The notes: a model not told the origin generated them from the sequence alone. 34,171 nucleotides of DNA from a bacterium (GCA_018824305.1 JAHJGM010000058.1:1-34171), one strand, 5' to 3'. Positions 23,646-31,976 are shown, counted from the first letter of the stretch. Program-made: numbers and translations.

Positions 23646-26264
23646 ATGTTTAAATATTTATTTCTAATTATTTTCCTTTTTGTCTCGTCCGTGTTTGCAG
23701 ATAAACTGGTCCAAATCGGAGTGCTTGCAAAAAGAAGCAGTCTTATTACACTCTCAGCGTGGTCTGCAACAGCTGATTATCTTACTCATGAGATAGACGG
23801 TTACAAGTTTGTCATCGTTCCTTTGGGATTTGAAGAGTTAAAAAGAAGCGTGGAGAACAATGAGGTGGATTTTGTTCTGACAAATACGGTGTATTACGTG
23901 GAATTGGAATATCTGTATGGTCTCAGTAGAATCGCTACACTTGAAAATATTGATAATAACGGTACTGGACTTACCAGTTTCGGCGGTGTTATCTTTACTA
24001 GAGACGATAGCGGAATCAATAGTTTTCGCGACTTAAAAGGCAAACGTTTCGGTGCGGTCAACATCAACTCGTTCGGCGGTTGGGTCATGGCCCAAAAAGA
24101 GTTGAAAGACAATGGTATAGAGGTTGATGATTTTGCCAGTTTTCAGTTTTTCGGGAGTCACGATGCAGTTGTAAAAGCGGTCAAAAGTGGAAAAATAGAT
24201 GCGGGTACGGTTCGTACGGATACGTTAGAACGTATGGAAAAAGAGGGGATAGTAGATCTAAAAGGGTGTAAGGTCTTAGGTCCAAAATCTTACAAAGGAT
24301 TTCCGTTTCGTGTCAGTACCGAATTGTATCCCGAATGGCCTTTTGCAAAACTCTCCTCAACATCTAAAACACTGGCAAATAAGGTTCTTATCGCACTGCT
24401 TAAAATGCCGCCAGATTCAAAAGCTGCCATAGACTCACATGTAGCAGGATGGACGATACCTCTTGATTATACCAAAGTCAATGAACTTCTTGAAGAGCTT
24501 CATATCGGTCCCTACCAAGAGATGGGTAAACTGACTATCGTAGAGTTCTACAAAAAAAACAGATGGCTTTTTCACACTGTTCTTTCAAGTTTTTTGATCA
24601 TCATCTTTGTGCTTGCCTATATATATAAATTGAACTGGAAATTAAAAGAGAACAAGCTTTATATAGAAAATATCAATGCCGGACTTGAACAAAAGGTCAA
24701 CGAACGTACCGCAGAGATAAAAAATATGTATCAATATGAGAAGTATCTAAAAAATATTTTAAAGACGATTGCAGATATCAACGAGCTTCTCATCACATCT
24801 TTTTCTACGAAAAGTGTTGTTGAGAACAGTCTGGGCAGGCTGGTAAAACATGAACAGTATCGCTATGTTTTGATTGAACTTACGGCAGAGAGCTCGCTCG
24901 ATATGAGTATGCAGGTCAAAGACAAAAGAGTCCAAAACAGACATTATAGATTTCAAAACAGCGATAATAACACAGTGACCCACGCAATCAAGGAAGCAAT
25001 GAAGCTCAACAAGACGATCGTGCAGAAGCTGCCAGAGGAGTATACCTTTAGTTTGGAAGATGATGTTTATGAATGTTTTTCCTACTCATTGGCGACTATC
25101 CCTATTAACAGCGGTAATGACGATGAGGAAGTTTTAGGGAGTTTATCGGTCTTTTCTACAGAAGAGAACGGATTTAAAGACCAAGAGATCAAGATGTTGG
25201 AAAATCTCTCGACGGATATAGGTCTTACACTCAACTCTATCTATCAGAGAAATAAACTCAGTCTGATGGAGGTTGAGAAAATCTCGAATTATGAAGAGAC
25301 CATATTGGCTTTTGTAAACATCATCGAGCAAAGAGACAGCTACACGGCAGGGCATACGATAAGAGTCGCTAAATACTGCCGTATGATAGCAGAAGCGATG
25401 GGCATAGATGAAACAGATATCCAAAAACTGGAAAAATCTGCCATCTTGCACGATATAGGAAAGATCGTGACACCCGATTCTATTCTTTTAAAACCTGCCG
25501 ATCTGAGTTCGTTGGAGTATGAGCTGATCAAAGAACATGCGTACGCGGGGTATATGATGCTTTCAAAGGTAAAGATGTACAGTGATCTTGCAGATATCAT
25601 GCGATACCATCATTCACGCTATGACGGTACTGGATATCCGCGCACACCAAAAGAGAATCCAAATTCGATCAATATCCTTTCTTACATCATGTCGGTTGCA
25701 GATGCGTTTGATGCGATGACGACAAACCGTATATATAAACCGAGAAAATCACTTGAAGAAGCCCTGAGCGAGATAGAGCGATGCAGCGGGACACAATTCC
25801 ACCCTGGAATCGTACAAGTCGCCGTAAAGGTACTCAATCATATAGATATAGTCGAGACGTCGCAATTTCCAAAAAGCCAACTTGAACAGCGCCGTTTTGC
25901 CTACTTCTTTCTTGATTCTTTGACAGACGTATATAATGAGAACTATTTCCAAATGGTCTTGATAAAACAGATCGATGAGAAAAGATGTCTGGTGCGGATC
26001 GAATTAAATAAATTTTCCCAGTTCAATAAAAAATATGGCTGGGAAGAGGGAAATAAATTTTTAAAAGAGTTCGCAACGCAATTGAAACAAAAATATACGG
26101 ATGCGCTGATCTTTAGATATCACGGAGACAACTTCATCTTGATCTTTGATGCGCATCACGAGATATCTGCAGATGATATCAGGACATTGGATGTTTTCGA
26201 AGAGAGTTTTATCGGAGTCAGAGTGAATCATTATGATCTGAATAACGGCATCCCCCATCTATGA
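23646..26264 (+). CDS. PhnD-type sensor with HD-GYP domain and degenerate GGDEF
   Basis: An 872-residue membrane-bound signalling protein. Order from ATG 23646: signal peptide (LFLIIFLFVSSVFA); PhnD-like periplasmic binding domain, about 20-290 (GVLAKRSSLITLSAWSATADYL, FKDLKGKRFG-like DLKGKRFGAVN); membrane helix about 308-328; coiled coil; GAF-like region about 365-530; HD-GYP domain with HDIGK at 602-606, HHSRYDGTGYP (GTGYP 661-665) and VADAFDAMTTNR. The C-terminal GGDEF-like domain has HGDNF at 826-830 in place of GG(D/E)EF, so it is probably inactive as a cyclase. Intact HD-GYP residues predict c-di-GMP hydrolysis. GTG 23637 or 23640 are alternative starts. Confidence 0.9.
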   Translation: MFKYLFLIIFLFVSSVFADKLVQIGVLAKRSSLITLSAWSATADYLTHEIDGYKFVIVPLGFEELKRSVENNEVDFVLTNTVYYVELEYLYGLSRIATLENIDNNGTGLTSFGGVIFTRDDSGINSFRDLKGKRFGAVNINSFGGWVMAQKELKDNGIEVDDFASFQFFGSHDAVVKAVKSGKIDAGTVRTDTLERMEKEGIVDLKGCKVLGPKSYKGFPFRVSTELYPEWPFAKLSSTSKTLANKVLIALLKMPPDSKAAIDSHVAGWTIPLDYTKVNELLEELHIGPYQEMGKLTIVEFYKKNRWLFHTVLSSFLIIIFVLAYIYKLNWKLKENKLYIENINAGLEQKVNERTAEIKNMYQYEKYLKNILKTIADINELLITSFSTKSVVENSLGRLVKHEQYRYVLIELTAESSLDMSMQVKDKRVQNRHYRFQNSDNNTVTHAIKEAMKLNKTIVQKLPEEYTFSLEDDVYECFSYSLATIPINSGNDDEEVLGSLSVFSTEENGFKDQEIKMLENLSTDIGLTLNSIYQRNKLSLMEVEKISNYEETILAFVNIIEQRDSYTAGHTIRVAKYCRMIAEAMGIDETDIQKLEKSAILHDIGKIVTPDSILLKPADLSSLEYELIKEHAYAGYMMLSKVKMYSDLADIMRYHHSRYDGTGYPRTPKENPNSINILSYIMSVADAFDAMTTNRIYKPRKSLEEALSEIERCSGTQFHPGIVQVAVKVLNHIDIVETSQFPKSQLEQRRFAYFFLDSLTDVYNENYFQMVLIKQIDEKRCLVRIELNKFSQFNKKYGWEEGNKFLKEFATQLKQKYTDALIFRYHGDNFILIFDAHHEISADDIRTLDVFEESFIGVRVNHYDLNNGIPHL

Positions 26265-26273
26265 AATTCGTAA

Positions 26274-27035
26274 ATGTTTGACAGCCAATACCACAAGATG
26301 GTTCAAAGCGAGGACGGCAGTTTTACCGCTTATTCAAAAGAGTTCGACGAGCATTACCATTCCACAAAAGACGGAGCACTGCAAGAGTCTTTGCAAAAGC
26401 ATGTCATACCTGCGTTTGAATTATCAAAAGAGAAAGCGGAACTAACCATCCTTGATATCTGTTTTGGTTTGGGATTTAACACCCTTGCCACCCTTTATTA
26501 CATGAAAGTAAACAATATCGAAAAAAAGGTCTCTATCTACTCCCCCGAGTTTGACAAAGAACTGGTAAGCTCACTGAGATATTTTCAATATCCTGAGATC
26601 TTCGATGATTTTAAAGAGATTATAAATGCCCTTTCTACTATAGGCGAGTATACGGATGATACTCTACATGTAAGCATCTATCTTGGCGATGCCAGAGAGT
26701 ATCTGCTTACATGTGAGGAGCGTTTTGATATCGTGTATCAAGATGCTTTTTCGCCTGCATCAAATCCTATTCTCTGGACAAAAGAGTACTTTAGGGATAT
26801 AAAAAGTCTGATAAAAGATGACGGAATACTTACGACATACTCCATCTCATTAGCGACAAGGCTTGCATTGTATGAAAACGGATTTAATATTTATCTTGCA
26901 ACACCAAAAGGGTGCAGAAGCTCTACAATCGCATCGCCTTCACTGCTGCAGGATTATGAGGCGATCGATATGCCCCATAAAATCTCATGCAATCCTGACG
27001 CAAAAGCGCTTAGCGATCTAGACTTCGATATATAG
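26274..27035 (+). CDS. MnmD-like tRNA (mnm5s2U34) methyltransferase
   Basis: A 253-residue methyltransferase of the type forming the MnmC N-terminal domain, which methylates the aminomethyl group at U34 of certain tRNAs. The pattern is clear: FDSQYHKMVQSEDGSFTAYS and HSTKDGALQESL, then the SAM motif LDICFGLGFNTLATLYY, YLGDAREYL and the FDIVYQDAFSPASNPILWT block. It lacks the FAD oxidase half of gamma-proteobacterial MnmC, so it would be a stand-alone MnmD. mnmG, which acts earlier in this pathway, is in the same window. Its 3' end overlaps the opposite-strand M42 gene by 18 bases. Two near-perfect ACATGT palindromes lie within 50 bases at 26664-26716. Confidence 0.85.
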   Translation: MFDSQYHKMVQSEDGSFTAYSKEFDEHYHSTKDGALQESLQKHVIPAFELSKEKAELTILDICFGLGFNTLATLYYMKVNNIEKKVSIYSPEFDKELVSSLRYFQYPEIFDDFKEIINALSTIGEYTDDTLHVSIYLGDAREYLLTCEERFDIVYQDAFSPASNPILWTKEYFRDIKSLIKDDGILTTYSISLATRLALYENGFNIYLATPKGCRSSTIASPSLLQDYEAIDMPHKISCNPDAKALSDLDFDI

Positions 27036-28052
27036 TTTTTTGAGTATGGTTATCATACTTTGCACCGCTTTTACCGATGTGGTCTCGTTAACGGTATGAT
27101 AACCGATGGTAGGTATTTGAAGCGTAGCACCTTGGATAGCGCCTTTTGTAGCGACGATGATACGCCCAAGCTCAGTCGTTCCCAGTGAGCCTGTCGTGCC
27201 GTTTTGCGCCATCTTGTTTTTCAGGTAAGCATCTTTAAAATGGTACTTGATATTTTCTTCGATGGCGATCTTTTTCATCTTGTTTTTGAGCGGAGATCTA
27301 AAAACGGCGTTGGCATCTCTGTTTCTGAGGATGACATCGAGGTTTTTGATATCTTCTAATGTCTGGTATGGACTTGTGTCCAAAACAAGCAGTTCGTTTG
27401 TGGAGATGTCAAATCTTTTGAACCATTCAAGTAAAAACCTCCAGCTCTTTCCGGCCTCCTCGGACGAGGTAAAAAATGCAGTTCCTTTATAGCCGATCTG
27501 GTACATGTAGATGATGATGGCGATGGAGAGGACATTGTCAAGCTGTGCGGAGATGAGGTCGTTTTGAAAGTCGAGTCTGTCCATAAACGCGATCGGCGTG
27601 CCGGGAAAGAGGTAGTCAAACCCTTCGACTTTGAAGATGATATTGTTGCGTCTAGTGCAAAGATAAGCATCTTTGATAACGCCAAGCCCCAGATAGCTTC
27701 CAGACCACGGTTCATACGCTTGTACTTTTTCATCCACAAATCTTGAGGTAAAGTTGTGAAGCAACTGTTCTGATTTTGAGTTTCCAGTCAGATCGGCTCT
27801 ATTTTTTGCAATGAAAGCCGCATACTGAAACTCGTTATGTCCGGTGCATATCAGTCCGTGTCTATCCGCATGTGCGGACATGTAGCCGCTTGTGGGCTCA
27901 TTACCTTTGGCTACCAAGACACCGTCGTAATACTCTACAGTCACACCTATCTCTTCGAGTTCACGTTTTACAAACATAAAAAACGGATGTTCGGCACCGA
28001 CAACACTTGGTATGCGGATGAGCTGTTTTAAGATGTCATAAAAAAGTTCCAT
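27018..28052 (-). CDS. M42-family (glutamyl aminopeptidase-like) metallopeptidase
   Basis: A 344-residue cytoplasmic metallopeptidase of the M42 type. Metal and catalytic residues are recognisable: the His-x-Asp of SAHADRHG, the bridging Asp of AQLDNVLS, the Glu pair of TSSEEAGKSW, the Asp of VLDTSP and the final His of IGYHTVNE. Family members are dinuclear aminopeptidases, often with tetrahedral assemblies. It is the last gene of a minus-strand run and lies 7 bases after rimK. This suggests trimming of glutamate-containing products, an inference from context. It converges with the MnmD-like gene. Confidence 0.82.
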   Translation of the reverse strand: MELFYDILKQLIRIPSVVGAEHPFFMFVKRELEEIGVTVEYYDGVLVAKGNEPTSGYMSAHADRHGLICTGHNEFQYAAFIAKNRADLTGNSKSEQLLHNFTSRFVDEKVQAYEPWSGSYLGLGVIKDAYLCTRRNNIIFKVEGFDYLFPGTPIAFMDRLDFQNDLISAQLDNVLSIAIIIYMYQIGYKGTAFFTSSEEAGKSWRFLLEWFKRFDISTNELLVLDTSPYQTLEDIKNLDVILRNRDANAVFRSPLKNKMKKIAIEENIKYHFKDAYLKNKMAQNGTTGSLGTTELGRIIVATKGAIQGATLQIPTIGYHTVNETTSVKAVQSMITILKKLYIEV

Positions 28053-28059
28053 GGTCGTC

Positions 28060-28992
28060 TTATGCTCCTATGATATCTTTTTTATGTTTTTTCTTTTTAG
28101 CCAGCAGATCACTTTTTGGAGTCACGTTTTTTTCAATGTAGTCCATTATTTTTCCTGCTATATCGATATTGGTCGTTTTCTCAATGCCTTCAAGTCCGGG
28201 TGAAGAGTTGACTTCCATGACAAGAGGACCGCGGGAGGAAGGTATCATATCGACGCCACATACACCCAGCCCCATCGCTTTTGCAGCAGCGAGCGCAGTC
28301 GCTTTTTCTTTGCGTGAAAGTTTATGCGGACTTGCGCTTCCTCCCTGATGCAGATTCGAGCGAAAATCACCCTCGGCACCCTGTCTTTTCATAGCACCGA
28401 CGACTTCACCGCCGACTATAAATGCACGTATGTCCGCTCCGCCCGCTTCTTCTATGTACTCTTGCACAAGCAGGTTCACTTCCATGCCGTAAAATGCGTC
28501 AAGTACAGATTTGGCAGCTTTTTCGCTATCTACCAAAACGACACCCACGCCCTGTGTCCCCTCAAGTATTTTTAGCACCAACGGTGCTCCGCCGCTTAGA
28601 GCGATGACATCTTTTGCACTTGATTTATTCGATGCGAAGATGGTGCGCGGCATATCCACATCGTTTTTTGAAAGTATCTGCAGGCTTCTGAGCTTGTCTC
28701 TGCTTCTTTTGATGGCAAGGCTTCCCGTGACGCTAAAACAGTCCATCATCTCGAAGTGTCGCACCATCGCCGTGCCGTAAAAAGTCCTGCTCGCACCGAT
28801 GCGGGGGATGATAGCATCTGGTACAGGCAGTTCTTCTCCCAGATAATTGATACGCAGATGCCCTTTCATGATCTCGATACTGCACTTGAGATAATCGATG
28901 ACTCTTACTTCCCAGCCTCTTGCTTCGGCGGCTTCTACGAGTCTATGTGTCGAATAAAGTCTTTTGTTTCTTGATAATATATAAACTCTCAT
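28060..28992 (-). CDS. rimK: RimK-family alpha-L-glutamate ligase (ATP-grasp)
   Basis: RimK-type enzymes use ATP to add glutamate residues to a protein C terminus (ribosomal protein bS6 in E. coli) or to a small molecule. The 310-residue protein starts [26 protein letters not shown]-grasp features follow: [53 protein letters not shown] and the Mg-binding [17 protein letters not shown] Lys-rich tail ([17 protein letters not shown]) extends beyond the usual end. It is flanked by a RimB-like protease gene upstream and the M42 peptidase downstream. No rpsF is seen here, so the target is open. Confidence 0.9.
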   Translation of the reverse strand: MRVYILSRNKRLYSTHRLVEAAEARGWEVRVIDYLKCSIEIMKGHLRINYLGEELPVPDAIIPRIGASRTFYGTAMVRHFEMMDCFSVTGSLAIKRSRDKLRSLQILSKNDVDMPRTIFASNKSSAKDVIALSGGAPLVLKILEGTQGVGVVLVDSEKAAKSVLDAFYGMEVNLLVQEYIEEAGGADIRAFIVGGEVVGAMKRQGAEGDFRSNLHQGGSASPHKLSRKEKATALAAAKAMGLGVCGVDMIPSSRGPLVMEVNSSPGLEGIEKTTNIDIAGKIMDYIEKNVTPKSDLLAKKKKHKKDIIGA

Positions 28993-29006
28993 ATTGTTTT
29001 CCTTTT

Positions 29007-29426
29007 TTATGCTTTTGCCAGATACTCATGAGAGACATCAACTAAAAATTTGTTGGCTAAAAATTTTCTTCCTATAAGCATAGGATATTTCATATCCGCC
29101 CTGTTTGTAAGTGAAACCACCGTTTTGTAAGTCTTGCCAAAAAATTTGACTGTCACTTTTATGGATGGTCTTAACTCTACCGAACCGTTTGAACTCTTTA
29201 CTTTTTTGATCTTATAGATGGGCATCTTCATCTTTTTATCGTTATATGAAGGGTGGACTTCATCCAAAAGTTTGAAATGTACGAAATTATGTTCATCCAC
29301 AACTATATCATCACAATGTAACGAATTGGAATCAGCACCCGTATCGACTTTTGCATCTAAATCATAAAGTTCCAGATCGAGAATCGAAATAAGTTCTCTT
29401 CTCCCTATGACTCTTTTTTCATTCAT
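29007..29426 (-). CDS. RimB-like retropepsin-fold aspartic protease
   Basis: A 139-residue protein of the family often labelled ATP-dependent zinc protease, now viewed as retropepsin-like (RimB). The N-terminal [38 protein letters not shown] carries the catalytic DTGA at residues 28-31, with one Asp per subunit as in dimeric retropepsins. The C-terminal [18 protein letters not shown] is the second conserved block. Family members are encoded with rimK, as here (14-base gap), and act with it. It lies 9 bases after the FlhX gene. Substrate is unknown. Confidence 0.85.
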   Translation of the reverse strand: MNEKRVIGRRELISILDLELYDLDAKVDTGADSNSLHCDDIVVDEHNFVHFKLLDEVHPSYNDKKMKMPIYKIKKVKSSNGSVELRPSIKVTVKFFGKTYKTVVSLTNRADMKYPMLIGRKFLANKFLVDVSHEYLAKA

Positions 29427-29435
29427 GCAAAACCT

Positions 29436-29693
29436 CTATGCTTTAGATTCATTTTTCATAAGCCACACAAAAACATCCGCAACAGCTTGAAACAGCCGTG
29501 GCGGAACCTCTTTGTCCAAATCCAGATCTATCAAAGAGGATGCCAGCTCAGGATTTGAAAATATAGGAACATTATACTCTTTTGCTTTTTGTATTATTCT
29601 TGTAGCCAGCTCGCCTTTTGCCGAAGCTACTATTTTTGGAGATCTGTTGAATTCTTTGTCATATTTTAATGCTACGGCTTTGTCATTGTTCAT
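29436..29693 (-). CDS. FlhB C-terminal-like protein (FlhX)
   Basis: An 85-residue protein equal to the cytoplasmic C-terminal domain of the flagellar export gate protein FlhB, without the membrane part. AVALKYDKEFNRSPKIVASAKGELATRIIQKAKEYNVPIFSNPELASSL and EVPPRLFQAVADVFVWL match the FlhB/EscU pattern, but the NPTH autocleavage site is lacking because the protein begins just after where it would lie. In Helicobacter such FlhX proteins can replace the cleaved FlhB fragment. No flagellar genes are adjacent. The start lies 1 base after the ribE stop, so the two are coupled. Confidence 0.85.
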   Translation of the reverse strand: MNNDKAVALKYDKEFNRSPKIVASAKGELATRIIQKAKEYNVPIFSNPELASSLIDLDLDKEVPPRLFQAVADVFVWLMKNESKA

Positions 29694-29694
29694 A

Positions 29695-30306
29695 TCAATA
29701 CAATGAACTTATCTTATCTAGATCATCCCATGAGGGTGAGGGTTTTTGGTGGTTCAGAATGTGTGCCACGTATCGTGCGAACATATCAGTCTCTACATTT
29801 ACATGCGAACCCACTTTATAGGTCGAAAACAGTGTTTCTTTCATGGTGTGGGGTATGATGGTGAGTCTAAATGAGTCTTTAAACACTTCATTGACCGTCA
29901 GGCTTACTCCGTCTATCGTGATCGAGCCCTTTGGCACGATAAAAGGGATAAACTTACTCTCTACCTTGATGAAAACATCATAGCTGTTGCCGTTGTTTTT
30001 GATGGATGTCACGGTTCCTAGGGTGTCTACATGTCCCTGCACGATGTGGCCTTCAAACTTGTCTCCCATACTCATCGCAGGTTCTATGTGGACCTTGTTT
30101 TTATAGTTTTCCATCGCCAGTATCTTTTGGCTTTCAGGCGAGAGTTCGACGCTAAAACCGTCACTGTTTACTTTGATGACGGTAAGACAAGCGCCGTTGA
30201 TCGCAATGGAGTCGCCGATGCCCGCTTTGTATTTTGCACGAAGGGTGAGCGTATTGTTCGAAAAGCTTTTGACCTCTGCCATCTCGCGTATAAGTCCTGT
30301 AAACAA
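29695..30306 (-). CDS. ribE: Riboflavin synthase alpha subunit
   Basis: The enzyme converts two 6,7-dimethyl-8-ribityllumazine molecules into riboflavin and a pyrimidine. The 203-residue protein has two similar lumazine-binding halves. The first starts MFTGLIREMAEV and contains IGDSIAINGACLTV; the second contains GHIVQGHVDTLGTV, GSITIDGVSLTVNEV and TIIPHTMKETLF. The start codon is TTG, set by the invariant MFTGL start and an AAAGGA upstream. The last residues are longer than the minimal family end. It sits between the sel1-like gene (23 bases) and flhX. Confidence 0.94.
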   Translation of the reverse strand: MFTGLIREMAEVKSFSNNTLTLRAKYKAGIGDSIAINGACLTVIKVNSDGFSVELSPESQKILAMENYKNKVHIEPAMSMGDKFEGHIVQGHVDTLGTVTSIKNNGNSYDVFIKVESKFIPFIVPKGSITIDGVSLTVNEVFKDSFRLTIIPHTMKETLFSTYKVGSHVNVETDMFARYVAHILNHQKPSPSWDDLDKISSLY

Positions 30307-30329
30307 ATGTTTCCTTTAATCTGGGTCTC

Positions 30330-31016
30330 TTAAAAGACTATTTTACCATCTTCTTGAAGAGATTTGATGATCTCTTTTGCTTTTAGATGCCCTTTATAGG
30401 CTGCTTTTCTACAAAGATCAAGCGCTTTGTCGTGATCCTCTTCGCATCCGAGTCCTTGGTCGTAAAGAAGTCCGAGATTGTAGAGTCCCTCTTTAAGCTC
30501 TCCCTCTGCTGCACGTGAAAAGCAAATAAAGGCACGTTTGTCATCTTGTGGGACACCGTGACCATCTTTATATAAAACGCCAAGGTTATTAAACGCTTCG
30601 AGATGTCCGCGTTTTGCCGCTTCCTCATACCAAAATGCCGCTTCGCTGAAGTTGCCCTCGCAGCCAAGTCCTTTTTCAAACATAACCCCGACCTCGTACA
30701 TCGCAGGCGGAACCTCTCTTACGGCAGCTTCTAAAAACAGCTCATGGGCTTTGTATTGGTTAAACGCTACTCCGTGCAGACCGTTTGCATAAAAAAGTGC
30801 AAGGTTATACATCGCATAAGGCTGTTTACTGTCTGCTGCAGTCATGTAAAGCTCTACGGTTTTTTGCAGATCCTGCTCACATTCTTGAGCGTTTTGGTAC
30901 ATGTAAGCCAGTGAAGTTTGTGCCTCGGCGTTATCTTCGGCACTGAGTTTTGTGTATAGTTCAAATGCAGTCTTGAAATCTTGTTTATTATAAGCCTCAT
31001 GTGCTTGTTTTAGCAT
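30330..31016 (-). CDS. Sel1-like repeat protein
   Basis: A 228-residue protein built of about five to six Sel1-like repeats, a TPR-related helical repeat. Units such as AQTSLAYMYQNA, AMYNLALFYANGLHG, AMYEVGVMFEKGLGC, AFNNLGVLYKDGHGV and GLYNLGLLYDQGLGC recur with about 36-residue spacing. There is no signal peptide, so unlike the secreted Helicobacter Hcp proteins it is probably cytoplasmic, despite several Cys. Such proteins act as protein-binding scaffolds; its partner is unknown. It heads the minus-strand run with ribE, flhX, the protease, rimK and M42. Confidence 0.85.
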   Translation of the reverse strand: MLKQAHEAYNKQDFKTAFELYTKLSAEDNAEAQTSLAYMYQNAQECEQDLQKTVELYMTAADSKQPYAMYNLALFYANGLHGVAFNQYKAHELFLEAAVREVPPAMYEVGVMFEKGLGCEGNFSEAAFWYEEAAKRGHLEAFNNLGVLYKDGHGVPQDDKRAFICFSRAAEGELKEGLYNLGLLYDQGLGCEEDHDKALDLCRKAAYKGHLKAKEIIKSLQEDGKIVF

Positions 31017-31104
31017 AACTCATCTTTATTTTAAAATTTTCGTAATTGTATTTGATATTTTGTTAGCCTATGGTAAATGTAAAAAGCTAAATACAATCAT
31101 AAAG

Positions 31105-31299
31105 TTAACGTCTGAGCTTGTTGATACGGCGCTGATTTTTCATCTTCATGATGGTGTCTGCCAGCTCCTCTTTCTTGGCCAAAAGTTCTTCGCGCACGAG
31201 ATGCTCACCACCACCGTCAACCTCTTCGTCATACTCGACAACTTCGGGAACCCAATCCTTAAACGGATCTTCTTTGTTTTCATTTTTATTATTACTCAT
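31105..31299 (-). CDS. Small acidic/basic hypothetical protein
   Basis: A 64-residue soluble protein with an acidic first half (DWVPEVVEYDEEVDGGGEHL) and a helical basic end (MKMKNQRRINKLRR). I do not recognise it. The charged layout and Lys/Arg-rich end could bind nucleic acid or another protein. TATAAAATA lies directly upstream on this strand, and no Shine-Dalgarno sequence is evident, so it may have a very short leader. A competing plus-strand frame over the same bases looks like an antisense shadow. The sel1-like gene follows after 88 bases. Confidence 0.6.
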   Translation of the reverse strand: MSNNKNENKEDPFKDWVPEVVEYDEEVDGGGEHLVREELLAKKEELADTIMKMKNQRRINKLRR

Positions 31300-31386
31300 A
31301 AGATGTATTTTATACAGAGTATCATAAAAACTTAATAAATTTGACTAATTACATAAATGCAGATGATTTTATTATTCTTGCTGCTT

Positions 31387-31392
31387 TATAAT
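31387..31392 (+). promoter_or_regulatory. Probable -10 box of the rubredoxin gene
   Basis: A consensus TATAAT lies 29 bases before the GTG start of the rubredoxin gene in otherwise AT-rich sequence. It is the only good candidate in this gap. Confidence 0.5.
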
Positions 31393-31421
31393 CTGAGCAG
31401 ATTATTGAAAAAGGATATGAC

Positions 31422-31586
31422 GTGAAAAAATATATCTGTACAGCGTGTGATTATATTTATGATCCTGAGATCGGTGATGAGGACGGCGGTATAGCTGCGG
31501 GAACTGCTTTTGAAGATATCCCGGACGACTGGGTGTGTCCGGACTGTGGCATGTCCAAAGACGCTTTTGAACTTTTAGAGGAGTAG
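31422..31586 (+). CDS. Rubredoxin
   Basis: A 54-residue one-iron electron carrier in the cytoplasm. The four iron ligands are Cys6 and Cys9 ([12 protein letters not shown]) and Cys39 and Cys42 ([10 protein letters not shown]), with the usual GD...[13 protein letters not shown] between them. The length is standard. The start codon is GTG 31422, supported by AAGGA at 31411-31415 with 6-base spacing and by the normal MKKYIC beginning. It stands alone, so its redox partners are unknown; in anaerobes and microaerophiles rubredoxins often feed oxygen or peroxide reductases. Confidence 0.93.
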   Translation: MKKYICTACDYIYDPEIGDEDGGIAAGTAFEDIPDDWVCPDCGMSKDAFELLEE

Positions 31587-31596
31587 GCTCCTCTAA
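31575..31596. terminator. Hairpin between rubredoxin and ppnP
   Basis: TTAGAGGAG (31575-31583) and CTCCTCTAA (31588-31596) form a perfect 9-bp stem. The 4-base loop begins with the rubredoxin stop TAG. It lies between converging genes and could act on both strands, but neither side has a good T tract. Confidence 0.5.
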
Positions 31597-31600
31597 GAGA

Positions 31601-31915
31601 TCATTTGATGTATGAACAGCAGTAGTCTGTTACAGTTTTGACTTTGATATCAAATGATGTGTTCGCACCCACGCTGAACTCACATGGCCCTTGCATATCT
31701 ACAAACTCTTCGCTGCCGGGAAGTTTGACAGAGAATTCACCTGAAAGTATCTCCATGATCTCCGCATCGCCTGTTCCAAAAGTGTAATCACCCTCAAGCA
31801 TGATACCAAGAGTTTTTTTCTCACCGCTTGCAAACTCTACCGTACGACTTGTAACTTTTCCGCCGAAATAGACATTTGCTTCTTTAACCACATCAACATT
31901 TGTAAACTTTGACAT
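31601..31915 (-). CDS. ppnP: Pyrimidine/purine nucleoside phosphorylase (PpnP)
   Basis: A 104-residue cupin-like protein of the PpnP/YaiE (formerly DUF1255) family, which splits nucleosides with phosphate. The pattern is recognised from [47 protein letters not shown] and [13 protein letters not shown]. Family members have a very broad substrate range. Its start follows AAAGGT. It converges on the rubredoxin gene and diverges from mnmG. Confidence 0.88.
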   Translation of the reverse strand: MSKFTNVDVVKEANVYFGGKVTSRTVEFASGEKKTLGIMLEGDYTFGTGDAEIMEILSGEFSVKLPGSEEFVDMQGPCEFSVGANTSFDIKVKTVTDYCCSYIK

Positions 31916-31936
31916 ATCTAACCTTTTTTTTTCGGA

Positions 31937-31942
31937 ATTATA
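31937..31942 (-). promoter_or_regulatory. Probable -10 box of ppnP
   Basis: On the minus strand the sequence reads TATAAT followed by TCC, 22 bases before the ppnP start codon. It mirrors the mnmG -10 box on the other strand. Confidence 0.45.
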
Positions 31943-31970
31943 TCTTATTTAGAAAGCAAATATAAAAGGG

Positions 31971-31976
31971 TATAAT
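31971..31976 (+). promoter_or_regulatory. Probable -10 box of mnmG
   Basis: TATAAT followed by TCC lies 70 bases before mnmG. A perfect 6-bp hairpin, ATCGCT (31991-31996) with AGCGAT (32002-32007), occurs in the resulting leader. Confidence 0.5.

Noticed and set aside
31060-31335. Plus-strand open frame of 91 codons opposite the small acidic gene
   Set aside because: Its translation looks like an antisense shadow, it lacks a ribosome-binding site, and the minus-strand frame has a more protein-like composition.
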